NCBI RefSeq assembly: GCF_006007885.1
Contig: NZ_VCRO01000002.1
Coordinates: 186,001 to 250,000 of the forward strand
Length of the DNA stretch: 64,000 nt
Direction: 5' to 3'
Source: Alteribacter natronophilus
GTDB lineage: Bacteria; Bacillota; Bacilli; Bacillales; Salisediminibacteriaceae
Part shown: piece by piece, positions 1 through 8,399 of the stretch
Numbering within the stretch: position 1 is the stretch's first letter
Layout of the letters: every line of letters starts with the position of its first letter
The notes under the pieces: model-generated
Seen by the model: the letters and a program-made list of their open reading frames with translations, nothing else
The model's database searches: none
Told to the model about the DNA's origin: nothing
Program-made: the position numbers and the translations under genes

Positions 1-852
1 CAGGCGGAAGAGCTCACCGGTGCGCGCATTTATCTCGACGTGGTGAGCGTCGGGGCCACGATTAACATCATGCTCGCAGCGGTGAAGGCAAAAGGACGTA
101 CTGTCATAGAAAATGCAGCGAAAGAGCCTGAGATTATTGATGTGGCCACGCTCCTGACAAACATGGGCGCACGCATCAAAGGGGCCGGAACAAACGTGAT
201 CCGGATTGAAGGAGTGGAGCATCTGTCAGGATGCCGTCACTCGATCATTCCCGACCGGATTGAGGCAGGAACGTTTATGATTGCGGCAGCAGCAATGGGG
301 CGTTCTGTTGTGATCGACAATATCATTCCGAACCATCTGGAGTCACTCACGGCAAAACTCCGTGAGATGGGTGTCAGAATTGAAACAAGTGACGAACAGA
401 TCTATATTCACGGAGCCAACTCGGAGTTTTCCGCAGTTGATGTGAAAACACTCGTCTATCCCGGATTTCCGACAGATCTTCAGCAGCCGTTTACAAGCCT
501 TCTGACAAAAGCACAAGGGACAAGCATGGTAACCGATACGATCTACAACGCCCGCTTTAAACATATTGACGAACTCCGGCGTATGGGAGCGGATATTAAA
601 GTGGAAGGGCGTTCGGCACTCGTTAACGGCGGCGGAGGACTTCAGGGTGCACGGGTCAGGGCAAGTGATCTGCGAGCCGGAGCCTCCCTTGTCATAGCAG
701 GACTGATGGCAAAAGGCGTTACGGAAATTACCGGTGTGGAACACATTGACAGAGGCTACGCCAATCTTGAGGAAAAACTGAAAAACCTTGGTGCCACAAT
801 CTGGCGCGAAAAGCTTGATTCCTTCGAGGAAGAGGAAGTTAAGAGTTCATAG
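1..852 (+). CDS. murAB: UDP-N-acetylglucosamine 1-carboxyvinyltransferase, second paralogue (5' truncated by window edge)
   Basis: C-terminal 283 residues of a MurA-family enolpyruvyl transferase, the cytoplasmic first committed step of peptidoglycan synthesis (PEP + UDP-GlcNAc). The reading frame is open from base 1, so the start and the catalytic Cys loop lie outside the window. Visible family features are the [15 protein letters not shown] block and the [12 protein letters not shown] block near the C terminus. A complete paralogue lies at 42645-43970. The order MurA paralogue-glpX-rho-L31-tdk is that of B. subtilis murAB (murZ), so I assign this copy to the MurAB/MurZ branch by synteny. 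The stop is 108 bases before glpX. Confidence 0.93.
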   Translation, partial: QAEELTGARIYLDVVSVGATINIMLAAVKAKGRTVIENAAKEPEIIDVATLLTNMGARIKGAGTNVIRIEGVEHLSGCRHSIIPDRIEAGTFMIAAAAMGRSVVIDNIIPNHLESLTAKLREMGVRIETSDEQIYIHGANSEFSAVDVKTLVYPGFPTDLQQPFTSLLTKAQGTSMVTDTIYNARFKHIDELRRMGADIKVEGRSALVNGGGGLQGARVRASDLRAGASLVIAGLMAKGVTEITGVEHIDRGYANLEEKLKNLGATIWREKLDSFEEEEVKSS

Positions 853-960
853 AGAATGTGAAAACAAAAAGCGGCGGTTTTCCGGGGGCAGCCGGGTTAT
901 GGCCCTCGAAAATCGTCCGCAATAAATGACTAACATACAAACGTACTGGGGGAGAGGGCA

Positions 961-1926
961 ATGGAAAGAAGTTTATCCATGGAACTTGTCCGCGTGACGG
1001 AAGCTGCTGCACTCGCTTCTGCCCGCTGGATGGGAAAAGGAAACAAAGAATCAGCCGACCAGGCTGCAACAGAAGCCATGCGTGATGTGTTTGATACAGT
1101 ACCGATGAAGGGAACGGTAGTGATCGGAGAAGGGGAAATGGACGAAGCACCGATGCTCTATATCGGAGAACGCCTCGGAAACGGCTACGGCCCCCGGGTG
1201 GACGTAGCCGTTGATCCCCTTGAAGGAACAAACATCGTGGCAAACGGAGAGTGGAACGCCCTGGCTGTCATTGCAATCGCAGACAAAGGGAATTTGCTTC
1301 ACGCTCCGGATATGTACATGGACAAAATCGCTGTCGGCCCTGAAGCGGTGGGGAAAGTGGATCTCGATGCACCGGTAATCGATAATTTGAGAGCAGTTGC
1401 CGAAGCGAAAAATAAAGACATTGAAGATCTTGTTGTTGCCATACTTAGACGTGACCGCCACGCCGAAAAGATCAGTCAGATCCGTGAAGCAGGAGCCAGA
1501 ATTAAACTGATGAACGACGGAGACGTGGCTGCCGCCATCAATACCGCATTCGAGGACACAGGTGTGGACATGCTCATCGGATCCGGGGGAGCCCCGGAGG
1601 GTGTACTGGCTGCCGTGGCACTGAAATGCCTCGGTGGTGAGCTTCAGGGCAAGCTTCTTCCGGACAACGACGAAGAGCTGGCACGATGCAGAAAAATGGG
1701 AATTCAGGATGTGAACCGTGTACTCCGGATGGATGATCTGGTAAGCGGGGATGACTGCATTTTTGCTGCCACCGGTGTAACTGACGGGGAACTCCTGAAA
1801 GGGGTGCGCTACAAAGGGCACAGCGGGACGACACAGTCCATGGTAATGCGCGCTAAGTCAGGCACCGTGCGCTTTATCGACGGTAAGCACAGTCTGAAAA
1901 AGAAACCGGATCTTGTCATCCGCTAG
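961..1926 (+). CDS. glpX: Fructose-1,6-bisphosphatase, class II
   Basis: 321 residues, the normal size for GlpX. It hydrolyses fructose 1,6-bisphosphate to fructose 6-phosphate in gluconeogenesis, in the cytoplasm. The inositol-phosphatase-fold metal motif DPLEGTN is at residues 85-91 and the acidic loop GEGEMDEAP near 56-64. The ATG at 961 follows a GGGGGAGAGG ribosome site. It lies between the murAB paralogue and rho as ywjI (glpX) does in B. subtilis. Confidence 0.93.
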   Translation: MERSLSMELVRVTEAAALASARWMGKGNKESADQAATEAMRDVFDTVPMKGTVVIGEGEMDEAPMLYIGERLGNGYGPRVDVAVDPLEGTNIVANGEWNALAVIAIADKGNLLHAPDMYMDKIAVGPEAVGKVDLDAPVIDNLRAVAEAKNKDIEDLVVAILRRDRHAEKISQIREAGARIKLMNDGDVAAAINTAFEDTGVDMLIGSGGAPEGVLAAVALKCLGGELQGKLLPDNDEELARCRKMGIQDVNRVLRMDDLVSGDDCIFAATGVTDGELLKGVRYKGHSGTTQSMVMRAKSGTVRFIDGKHSLKKKPDLVIR

Positions 1927-2012
1927 ACAATTCATATGATATATTTCCGGTCGGTGCTTCACCTGAATAAAAGGCTGGGTTAAAACTTGATGCTGATTTA
2001 TAGAGAAAGTTG

Positions 2013-2205
2013 AATGGAGCGAGCGTCCGATACTCCTGCGGGAAAAGCACCGACGGAAGACCCCGCAGGGACGAGCGTTTACATCGTGTGTTCGCTTCGA
2101 GCTGCTTCGACGCAGACACTTCGAAGCGATACTGGAAGAGGAAGAAGCACGCTAACATCTGTGCAGGCTGCAGTGGTGCCCGCGGAAAGGGAGCGCAGTG
2201 AGCGA
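2013..2205 (+). repeat. Intergenic inverted-repeat element, copy 1 (interrupted)
   Basis: Shares the blocks GGAGCGAGCGTCCG, CTCCTGCGGGAAAAGCA, GAAGACCCCGCAGGG and GTGCCCGCGGAAAG with the copies at 13.8, 16.0, 26.2 and 47.1 kb. The block CCCGAGGAGGCTGAAGC, which the other copies carry in the middle, is missing; about 95 unrelated bases take its place. A shuffled or interrupted copy. Short frames across it have no coding character. Confidence 0.75.
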
Positions 2206-2289
2206 AAATCAACAACGAACTTTAACAGAGTCAAATAAAAAAAGAATCCGGGGCGGCGAGTTCCGTTCTTCCGGAAAAGCACTCATACG

Positions 2290-2320
2290 GCCGGGGTGAT
2301 CGACACTCCGGCTGTTTGTT
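2290..2320 (+). terminator. Intrinsic terminator upstream of the rho leader
   Basis: Nine-base stem GCCGGGGTG / CACTCCGGC (one G-U pair) with a five-base loop, followed by TGTTTGTT. It separates glpX and the repeat element from the rho promoter. Confidence 0.6.
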
Positions 2321-2392
2321 ATATGTGTAAACGTTTATGCCTCAAAGCAAAAGCCCATAATTAGTAAAAGAAAGCCTGACAGCAGGTTTTCC

Positions 2393-2422
2393 TTGAAAAA
2401 GGACAGGAAATATGATTAAAAT
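2393..2422 (+). promoter_or_regulatory. Candidate sigma-A promoter of rho
   Basis: TTGAAA at 2393-2398, 18-base spacer, TAAAAT at 2417-2422. Transcription would begin near 2430 and leave a leader of about 280 bases before the rho ATG. Confidence 0.5.
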
Positions 2423-2429
2423 GAGATAG

Positions 2430-2711
2430 ATCTATCTGCACAGTACAAACGTTAATTGTCCCTCAGTCAAACTTCAAATACAGATTTTTTTACTTCAGCT
2501 TAACACCTCCCGTGTGACCCTTCTGTATTTTACATCCCGACACTTTCTATTTTGTTTTCCATGGATGACCTTCTTGAAACACAGGATGAATTCTGTCCGT
2601 ATGTCATGCAGGCGCAGGCATACCTCTTAATTTCGGAATTTCAGACACGGGTAACAGCGGCAGAAATACATATCAGACACAGTAAATTTTGAAAAAGGTG
2701 TGGTGTAACTA
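2430..2711 (+). other. Long rho mRNA leader, no gene
   Basis: About 280 non-coding bases. The stretch 2450-2570 is pyrimidine-rich and poor in G with little obvious pairing (for example CTCCCGTGTGACCCTTC), the kind of sequence Rho itself binds. In other bacteria rho is autoregulated by premature termination in its leader; the same is plausible here but inferred. Confidence 0.4.
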
Positions 2712-3986
2712 ATGGGAGTCACTCTCAACGAACTTGAAAAAATGAAACTGAAAGAACTTTATGATCTTGCCAAGAAACATAAAGTTTCCTACTACAGCCA
2801 GCTCACAAAGAAAGAGCTTACGTTTGCCATTCTGAAAAAACAGGCTGAAAACGAGGACCTTATGTTCATGGAGGGGATCCTCGATATTGTACCGAACGAA
2901 GGATTCGGTTTTCTCCGTTCCAATACGTACAAACCGAGCTCGCAGGATATCTATATTTCCGCCTCGCAGATTCGCCGGTTTGACCTGCGTAACGGCGATA
3001 AAGTTTCCGGAAAAGTGCGTAAGCCGAAAGAAAACGAACGCTATTACGGACTGCTTCAGGTGGCTGCTGTTAACGGACAGGACCCGGATACTGCAAGAAG
3101 CCGTCCGCACTTCCCGCAGCTGACGCCTCTTTATCCTGACCAGAAGATGACGCTTGAAACCGACCCGCGCATGGTCGCATCCCGTGTGATTGATATGATC
3201 GCCCCGGTGGGCTTTGGCCAGCGTGGTCTGATCGTGGCGCCGCCGAAAGCCGGTAAAACCCTTCTGATGAAAGAAGTGGCCAACAGCATCGCGGAAAATC
3301 ATCCCGATCACGAACTGATCGTCCTTCTCATCGATGAGCGTCCGGAAGAGGTAACCGACATGGAACGTTCCGTTAAAGGAGAAGTGGTGAGTTCCACGTT
3401 CGATGAAGTGCCTGAAAACCACATTAAAACAGCGGAACTCGTCCTCGAACGTGCCATGCGTCTTGTGGAACACAAAAAAGACGTGGTTATTCTCATGGAC
3501 AGTATCACCCGTCTTGCCCGGGCCTACAACCTGGTCATTCCGCCTAGCGGCCGTACCCTCTCAGGGGGGATCGATCCTGCCAGCTTCCACCGTCCGAAAC
3601 GGTTCTTCGGGGCAGCCCGGAACATCGAGGAAGGCGGCAGCCTGACGATTCTTGCTACAGCCCTTGTGGACACAGGGTCCCGGATGGATGATGTCATCTA
3701 TGAAGAGTTCAAAGGAACCGGTAACAGTGAGATTCACCTGGACCGCCGCCTGGCGGAGCGCCGTATTTTCCCGGCCATTGACATCCGCCGTTCAAGTACG
3801 CGCCGGGAAGAACTGCTGCTTCCTAAAGAGCAGATTGAAAACCTCTGGGCTATGAGAAAGACAATGAACGACCAGCCTGACTTCCTGGAACACTTCCTGA
3901 AAAAAGTGAAGAAGACGAAAACGAACGAGGAGTTTTTCAATTCCTTCGAACAGGAAAAAACAGGTAAGATCCGCATCAAATCATAA
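2712..3986 (+). CDS. rho: Transcription termination factor Rho
   Basis: 424 residues. Hexameric RNA-dependent ATPase that terminates transcription of untranslated RNA. N-terminal Rho_N helical segment (residues 1-45), OB-fold cold-shock-like RNA-binding domain with GFGFLRS near 64-70, then the RecA-type motor with Walker A APPKAGKT at 176-183 and Walker B VVILMDS. No long N-terminal insertion. The ATG at 2712 has a weak upstream GGTGTGGTG. Followed 185 bases later by L31 with its own promoter. Confidence 0.96.
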   Translation: MGVTLNELEKMKLKELYDLAKKHKVSYYSQLTKKELTFAILKKQAENEDLMFMEGILDIVPNEGFGFLRSNTYKPSSQDIYISASQIRRFDLRNGDKVSGKVRKPKENERYYGLLQVAAVNGQDPDTARSRPHFPQLTPLYPDQKMTLETDPRMVASRVIDMIAPVGFGQRGLIVAPPKAGKTLLMKEVANSIAENHPDHELIVLLIDERPEEVTDMERSVKGEVVSSTFDEVPENHIKTAELVLERAMRLVEHKKDVVILMDSITRLARAYNLVIPPSGRTLSGGIDPASFHRPKRFFGAARNIEEGGSLTILATALVDTGSRMDDVIYEEFKGTGNSEIHLDRRLAERRIFPAIDIRRSSTRREELLLPKEQIENLWAMRKTMNDQPDFLEHFLKKVKKTKTNEEFFNSFEQEKTGKIRIKS

Positions 3987-4050
3987 TAGAATGCCTCTGT
4001 GACAGTTCATAGCGCTGCATTTTTGCCGGGAGAAGAATTTCACCCCCCTC

Positions 4051-4079
4051 TTGCAAATGAGCGGTTCAGTTGGTATAAT
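4051..4079 (+). promoter_or_regulatory. Strong sigma-A promoter of the L31 gene
   Basis: TTGCAA (4051-4056), 17-base spacer, TATAAT (4074-4079), with an extended -10 (TGG directly before). Predicted start near 4086. No Zur-type inverted repeat (TCGTAATNATTACGA-like) is visible around it. Confidence 0.7.
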
Positions 4080-4097
4080 TTCGTCATGTGTGAAAGT

Positions 4098-4153
4098 CCC
4101 TGTGTACCGGTCCGGTACGCACGGAATCTTACTCTGATTCGAAAGTTTCAGGG
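4098..4153 (+). promoter_or_regulatory. Structured 5' leader of L31 mRNA (three-way junction)
   Basis: Closing stem CCCTG (4098-4102) / CAGGG (4149-4153). It encloses GTG-TACC / GGTA-CG-CAC (4102-4122) with loop GGTCC, and GAATC (4124-4128) / GATTC (4136-4140). The closing stem ends one base before the ribosome site GGAAGGAG (4155-4162), so the fold could control access. It may belong to the L31-Firmicutes ribosomal-leader class; only a covariance search could say. Confidence 0.45.
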
Positions 4154-4171
4154 CGGAAGGAGATGAAAAGA

Positions 4172-4414
4172 ATGAAAGCAGATATCCATCCTAAATATCA
4201 GAAAGTTGTATTTAAGGATACAAGCACTGGCTTTATGTTCTTAAGCGGATCAACAAGAAGATCAGAGGACACAGTTGAGTGGGAAGACGGTAACACGTAC
4301 CCGCTGATCAACGTGGAGATTTCTTCTGACTCTCACCCGTTCTACACTGGTAAGCAGAAATTTGCTGACGCTGGTGGACGTGTGGACCGCTTCAAAAAGA
4401 AATACAACCTCTAA
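4172..4414 (+). CDS. rpmE2: 50S ribosomal protein L31, type B (zinc-independent)
   Basis: 80 residues, starting [10 protein letters not shown]. Type B because it has no cysteine at all, so it lacks the CxxC zinc ribbon of type A L31, and has the type B block [12 protein letters not shown]. An upstream in-frame ATG at 4163 directly abuts the ribosome site; the ATG at 4172, nine bases after GGAAGGAG, is the real start. It sits just after rho, where B. subtilis has the zinc-containing rpmE rather than the Zur-controlled zinc-free paralogue. Confidence 0.92.
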   Translation: MKADIHPKYQKVVFKDTSTGFMFLSGSTRRSEDTVEWEDGNTYPLINVEISSDSHPFYTGKQKFADAGGRVDRFKKKYNL

Positions 4415-4433
4415 TTTCCAACTGGATAACGAA

Positions 4434-4467
4434 AGCAGGCAAGGAGCTGATCCTGCCTGCTTTTTTT
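4434..4467 (+). terminator. Intrinsic terminator of L31
   Basis: GCAGGCAAGGA / TCCTGCCTGC with one bulged A, followed by seven T. Confidence 0.8.
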
Positions 4468-4510
4468 ATGCAGAAGGACGATGGCCGGGAACGCAGGGAA
4501 ATCAGGATGA

Positions 4511-4650
4511 AACGTAGCGAACACCCGGCTCAACGTAGCGAAATCGGGACTGAACGCAGCGAACACCCGGCTCAACGTAGCGAAATCGGGACTGAACGCA
4601 GCGAACACCGGCTCAGCATAGCGAATTCAGCAATGAACGTAGCGAATCAG
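4511..4650 (+). repeat. 21-bp-period tandem array, core AACGYAGCGAA
   Basis: Seven copies of AACGTAGCGAA or close variants begin at 4511, 4532, 4553, 4574, 4595, 4615 (degenerate) and 4636, spaced 21,21,21,21,20,21. The spacers alternate between two sequences (CACCCGGCTC and ATCGGGACTG), giving a 42-bp higher-order unit. A frame at 4468-4719 runs through it but is repeat-encoded and has no ribosome site. Confidence 0.85.
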
Positions 4651-4775
4651 TCTTTTTCCGAGGTTACAGCACGTGTCTGCACCTGCCGGAAATTTAAAAA
4701 AAGGCAACTTTACGAATAAGGAAGAACCTCGGCGATAACCGTCAGAAATAGTTCCAAAACAACCCCAAATAGACG

Positions 4776-4805
4776 TTGAGTTTTTCGTTGAGAGGGTAAT
4801 ATAAT
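4776..4805 (+). promoter_or_regulatory. Candidate sigma-A promoter of tdk
   Basis: TTGAGT (4776-4781), 18-base spacer, TATAAT (4800-4805). Predicted start near 4812, so the leader is about 70 bases. Confidence 0.55.
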
Positions 4806-4829
4806 GGTGAAAAGTGTCAAATTAAACGG

Positions 4830-4858
4830 ACAGGGGACACGGTCTCTGTCAATTTTTA
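4830..4858 (+). promoter_or_regulatory. Hairpin plus T-run in the tdk leader
   Basis: GACAGGGGAC - ACG - GTCTCTGTC imperfect stem followed by AATTTTTAAG, between the promoter and the tdk ribosome site. It could be an attenuator. The flanking motif (AGTGTCAA ... GGGGACACGG) also resembles REP-type palindromes of IS200-like elements. Confidence 0.35.
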
Positions 4859-4884
4859 AGTACATAGATCAGGGAGAGGTTTTG

Positions 4885-5505
4885 ATGAATTTAACGAGAA
4901 GAGAAGGATGGCTTGAAGTCGTCTGCGGCAGTATGTTTTCAGGGAAGTCCGAGGAGCTGATCCGGCGTGTGCGGAGAGCGAGCTACGGAAAGCTGAAAGT
5001 GCAGGTATTTAAACCGGAACTGGATAATCGTTACAGCGCAGAAGAAGTGGTTTCCCATAACGGAAATAAAGTGTATGCCCTGCCTGTCAAGGAGTCTTCG
5101 GACATTCCGGCTCTGATCGAAAACGGGACTCAGGTCGTGGCCATAGATGAAGTGCAGTTTTTCAGCAGTGACATTCTTGAAATCGTTCAGGATCTTGCCG
5201 ATCAGGGTGTGCGCGTCATCTGCGCCGGCCTTGATCAGGATTTCCGCGGCGAGCCGTTCGGCTGCATGCCGCAGCTGATGGCAATTGCAGAAACGGTAAC
5301 CAAGCTTCAGGCCATCTGCCTGTCCTGCGGGTCGCCGGCCAGTCGCACCCAGAGGCTCATCGACGGTAAGCCTGCGTCCTATCATGATCCGATTATTCTG
5401 GTAGGGGCTTCGGAATCATACGAACCCCGCTGCCGCCACTGCCACGAGGTACCGAACAGTCCATCACTTGCCCGGAGTGAACCGGAAGCCCATATTAGTA
5501 CCTGA
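4885..5505 (+). CDS. tdk: Thymidine kinase
   Basis: 206 residues from [15 protein letters not shown]. Type II (TK1-like) kinase of the thymidine salvage pathway in the cytoplasm. P-loop [10 protein letters not shown] at about 15-24, catalytic Asp-Glu in [10 protein letters not shown], and a C-terminal structural zinc site from CLSCG and CRHCH. The frame is open upstream to 4804, but that would overlap the -10 box; the ATG at 4885 follows GGGAGAGG and matches family N-termini. Slightly longer than B. subtilis Tdk through a C-terminal tail. Confidence 0.94.
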   Translation: MNLTRREGWLEVVCGSMFSGKSEELIRRVRRASYGKLKVQVFKPELDNRYSAEEVVSHNGNKVYALPVKESSDIPALIENGTQVVAIDEVQFFSSDILEIVQDLADQGVRVICAGLDQDFRGEPFGCMPQLMAIAETVTKLQAICLSCGSPASRTQRLIDGKPASYHDPIILVGASESYEPRCRHCHEVPNSPSLARSEPEAHIST

Positions 5506-5567
5506 GCGAAAAAGCGCCCGCCTGCAGTGGCAGGGATCAATCTTACACAGCCAATACGCATAAAAAG

Positions 5568-5597
5568 AGACACGAAGAACAGATCTTCGTGTCTTTC
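5568..5597. terminator. Bidirectional terminator between tdk and the acetyltransferase
   Basis: Perfect 11-bp stem AGACACGAAGA / TCTTCGTGTCT with a five-base loop. T-run on the right, A-run (TAAAAAG) on the left, so it can serve both convergent genes. Confidence 0.8.
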
Positions 5598-5617
5598 CCT
5601 ATAGTCAGGCAAACAGC

Positions 5618-6178
5618 TTATATTTCAATATGTTTAATGACCCTGGCCGGATTACCTCCTACTACAGTGTTCTCCGGTACATCTTTCACCACTACTGCAC
5701 CGGCTGCAATAACGGCATTGTCCCCGACTGTCACCCCCGGGTTTATCACTGCACTGCCGCCAATCCACACATTGTTTCCAAACGAAATTGGTTTTGCATA
5801 TTCTTCACCGGAATTCCGTTCGCGTGGATCGAGCGGATGAGTTGCCGTATAGATCTGGACGGCGGGTCCGAGCATACAATTGTCCCCAAACCGCACTTCA
5901 CACACGTCTAAAATGGTGCAGTCAAAGTTTGCAAAAAAGTTGTCCCCAACGTGGGTGTTGGATCCGTAGTCAAAACGGATATTCGGCTCCATGAATGGGT
6001 TTTTCCCGGCTGAGCCAAGAAATTCCTCTAATAACTGCGAGCGTTTTTTTGCTTCTATTTCAAGTGTCTCATTATAGAATCTCACTTGTCGTCTTGCTTC
6101 TTCACGTTCTTTTACTAATGCCGGGTCGGCAGGGTTGTACATTTCTCCGGCCAGCATCTTTTCTTTCTCGGTCTTCAT
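5618..6178 (-). CDS. Maltose/galactoside O-acetyltransferase family protein
   Basis: 186 residues. Cytoplasmic CoA-dependent acetyltransferase of the LacA/Maa type acting on sugar hydroxyls. An N-terminal Mac domain ([19 protein letters not shown]) is followed by left-handed beta-helix hexapeptide repeats; the catalytic His is in TATHPLDP (about residue 114) and the C-terminal signature is GGNPARVIK. Convergent with tdk and not in the B. subtilis order, so part of a local insertion. Sugar specificity cannot be read from sequence. Confidence 0.88.
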   Translation of the reverse strand: MKTEKEKMLAGEMYNPADPALVKEREEARRQVRFYNETLEIEAKKRSQLLEEFLGSAGKNPFMEPNIRFDYGSNTHVGDNFFANFDCTILDVCEVRFGDNCMLGPAVQIYTATHPLDPRERNSGEEYAKPISFGNNVWIGGSAVINPGVTVGDNAVIAAGAVVVKDVPENTVVGGNPARVIKHIEI

Positions 6179-6354
6179 ATATACATCTCCCTTTTAACTG
6201 CCATCAGTGTATTTTCAGTTTATCCGTGAAATTCCCGGCGGGCAAGGGAGTCACACTCACCGGCCGTTTCTGTGCACAAGGCTCTGGAAAAATCCTTTTA
6301 ACTGTGTCTAAAATGACGGGGCCGTGGGCAGACTGTTAGCAGGAGGTGCTCATC

Positions 6355-6840
6355 ATGAAATTGATCTTCAGGAGCCTCGCTCTGCTCACGCTGTTCATGG
6401 GTCTCATGACCGGCTGTACAGACCTTGATAACCCGGAAGTCGGCGGAATGAACGAGCCGAATCACCCGGATGCGGAAAACGTGGCATACGGCCTTCTCGG
6501 CCCGGGGCCAGCCAACTACGGCGCCATTCACGAACGGCGCCAGCCCCACCACATTGACCAGGAAGTAAACAATACCGGTCTCAGCTACCGTGACCCGGTT
6601 TCCGCCCGTCACTCTATCGGTGACGACCAGGACGATATGGAACGAGTCGTCTGGAACATCGACGGCGTCGTGCCCGGTACGATTCTTATAACCGGCGGAA
6701 ATGCCACGGTTCATGTTCAGCTGGAGAACCAGGGTCTGAAACAGGAAGAAAAGGATAAAAAAATCCGCCATGTCTACAGGAAGCTGCGCCAGGCAAACCC
6801 AAGGTACAATTACCAGGTGGTCATCAATGATTTCCGGTAG
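6355..6840 (+). CDS. Small lipoprotein of unknown function (possibly YhcN/YlaJ-like)
   Basis: 161 residues. A hydrophobic signal peptide ends in the lipobox MTGC, so it is probably an outer-face membrane lipoprotein. The mature part is polar, Asn/Pro-rich at first, with a C-terminal segment (VHVQLENQGL ... KLRQANPRYNYQVVIND) recalling YhcN/YlaJ sporulation lipoproteins; that link is weak. ATG 6355 is chosen over the GTG at 6346 because AGGAGG (6341-6346) gives eight-base spacing. Alone between two minus-strand genes. Confidence 0.7.
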   Translation: MKLIFRSLALLTLFMGLMTGCTDLDNPEVGGMNEPNHPDAENVAYGLLGPGPANYGAIHERRQPHHIDQEVNNTGLSYRDPVSARHSIGDDQDDMERVVWNIDGVVPGTILITGGNATVHVQLENQGLKQEEKDKKIRHVYRKLRQANPRYNYQVVINDFR

Positions 6841-6877
6841 ACGCTGACTTTGCTCCCCCCTAATTTTTTATATAAAG

Positions 6878-6916
6878 AACGAGCACCTGCCTCCTCATCG
6901 GCAGGTGCTCGTTCTG
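6878..6916. terminator. Bidirectional terminator
   Basis: Perfect 14-bp stem AACGAGCACCTGCC / GGCAGGTGCTCGTT with a short loop. T-rich on the right and, on the other strand, TTTATATAAAAAAT. It serves the lipoprotein and the convergent reductase. Confidence 0.85.
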
Positions 6917-8248
6917 TTATTTTACTCTTCTGGATGCCTGCTGAAGGGGATCCCACACGCCGTTGTATGGCGGAGCGTAGCTCAGATCCAGATTCTCGAT
7001 ATCAGCCATGGTCATTTTGTGATAAAGAGCGGTTGCGGCGACGTCGATCCGCTTGTCCACACCGCGCCGGCCAACAGCCTGAAGACCGAGGAAGTGACCG
7101 GTTACCTGATGACTCACCACTTTCATGAGCATCGGCTCGTTGTCCGGATAGTAACCTGCATGGGAGTGACCCTTGAAGGCATCGCAGTCGCACTTAAAAT
7201 TCATTTCGTCCGCTTCCTGTTCCCCGATCCCGGTTTTACCGATCGTGAGGTCAAAAAACTTCATAATTGACGTGCCAACGATACCCTGGAACGCCTGGGC
7301 CACGCCGCACATATTCATCCCCGCAATCCGGCCCTGCTTGTTGGCATGGGTGCCGAGGGGCTGGTAGTCGTTTTTCGCCTTGATTCTGTGGTACTGGGTG
7401 GCGCAGTCGCCGGCAGCATAAAGGTCCGGTACGTTCGTTTCCATGTATGAATTTACGATAATCGCCCCGTTATCCATCGTATGGACCCGTGTCCGGTCGA
7501 CCATCTCCGTGTTCGGCGTAACGCCAACGGCTACTACAACCATGTCTGTGTTGTAGGATTCCTTGTCCGTGACGACCTGCTGCACCCGGCTGGTTCCTTC
7601 GAACCGCACAACGCCCTCACCGGTCTGAACCGCGATGCCTTTTCGGTGTGCCTCTTTTTCAATCTCGGCACTGATTTCGGGGTCGTAGGCGGAACCGAGA
7701 CGGTCGGCATGATCGATAATCCGGACCTTCTTGTTTTTTTCCACCAGGTTTTCGGCGAGCTCGAGGCCGATGTAGCCGCCGCCGATGATGGTGACGTCGA
7801 GGACGTCGGCTGACATATCCTCCATAATGGTTTCGGCGTCGGGGATGGTTTTCAGTGTATGGATACCGTCGAGGTCTGTGCCTTGAAGGTCCGGCATGAC
7901 GGGGGCGGCTCCCGTTGCAATCAGGCATTTGTCGTAGCTGAGTTCGAACGACTCGTCTGTTTTCAGGTTGGTGCCGGAGACGGTTTTCCGGTCCGGGTCA
8001 ACCTTCGTAACCTTATGATAAACTCTGGCATCGATGCCGTATTCGTGTTCAAAAGTGTCCCGGGTTCTGGCGATGAGATCGTCCCGGTCCCCGGTGAGAC
8101 CGCCGATGTAATAGGGCAGGCCGCACTGGGCGTAGGAATAAATACCGCCCATTTCAAGTGTGGTCACGTTCGCATTGTTGTCCCTTCGGACGATCTGCAT
8201 GGCGGCACTCATGCCGGCTGCGTCGCCTCCGATAATGACATAGTCCAT
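6917..8248 (-). CDS. CoA-disulfide reductase family FAD/NAD(P) oxidoreductase
   Basis: 443 residues. Flavoprotein of the NADH oxidase/CoA-disulfide reductase family. N-terminal FAD site VIIGGDAAGMSA, the single redox Cys at residue 42 in SYAQCGLPYYIGG (CoADR family signature with one Cys, not a CxxC pair), a second Rossmann motif IIGGGYIGLELAEN, and LYAAGDCA. Likely keeps CoA thiols reduced, as Bacillus uses CoA and bacillithiol in place of glutathione. NADH oxidase or polysulfide reductase activity cannot be excluded. No rhodanese domain. ATG at 8248 after a GGAGGAACAA site. Confidence 0.85.
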   Translation of the reverse strand: MDYVIIGGDAAGMSAAMQIVRRDNNANVTTLEMGGIYSYAQCGLPYYIGGLTGDRDDLIARTRDTFEHEYGIDARVYHKVTKVDPDRKTVSGTNLKTDESFELSYDKCLIATGAAPVMPDLQGTDLDGIHTLKTIPDAETIMEDMSADVLDVTIIGGGYIGLELAENLVEKNKKVRIIDHADRLGSAYDPEISAEIEKEAHRKGIAVQTGEGVVRFEGTSRVQQVVTDKESYNTDMVVVAVGVTPNTEMVDRTRVHTMDNGAIIVNSYMETNVPDLYAAGDCATQYHRIKAKNDYQPLGTHANKQGRIAGMNMCGVAQAFQGIVGTSIMKFFDLTIGKTGIGEQEADEMNFKCDCDAFKGHSHAGYYPDNEPMLMKVVSHQVTGHFLGLQAVGRRGVDKRIDVAATALYHKMTMADIENLDLSYAPPYNGVWDPLQQASRRVK

Positions 8249-8338
8249 TGTTGTTCCTCCTTCTCTGCTGTAGCGTGTCTTTCTGTACTATCCCACTGAT
8301 TGGGTTAAAAAAAACGGGGTTTTGTGTAGGGAGCGGTT

Positions 8339-8367
8339 TTGACGGCGGGTGCGGGCTGTACTATAAT
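8339..8367 (+). promoter_or_regulatory. Sigma-A promoter of prfA-prmC
   Basis: TTGACG (8339-8344), 17-base spacer, TATAAT (8362-8367). Close to consensus; start near 8374, about 25 bases before the prfA ATG. Confidence 0.75.
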
Positions 8368-8399
8368 AAGACTGTTATGCAGAAGACGAGGTGAAGAAG

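Noticed and set aside
2010..2282. Short proteins across the repeat element upstream of rho
   Set aside because: Frames on both strands match repeat-element sequence present at other intergenic sites; no ribosome sites.
4468..4719. Open frame encoding RSEHPAQRSEIGTE repeats
   Set aside because: Produced by the 21-bp array (a multiple of three); no ribosome site, and the reverse frame shows equally repetitive protein.
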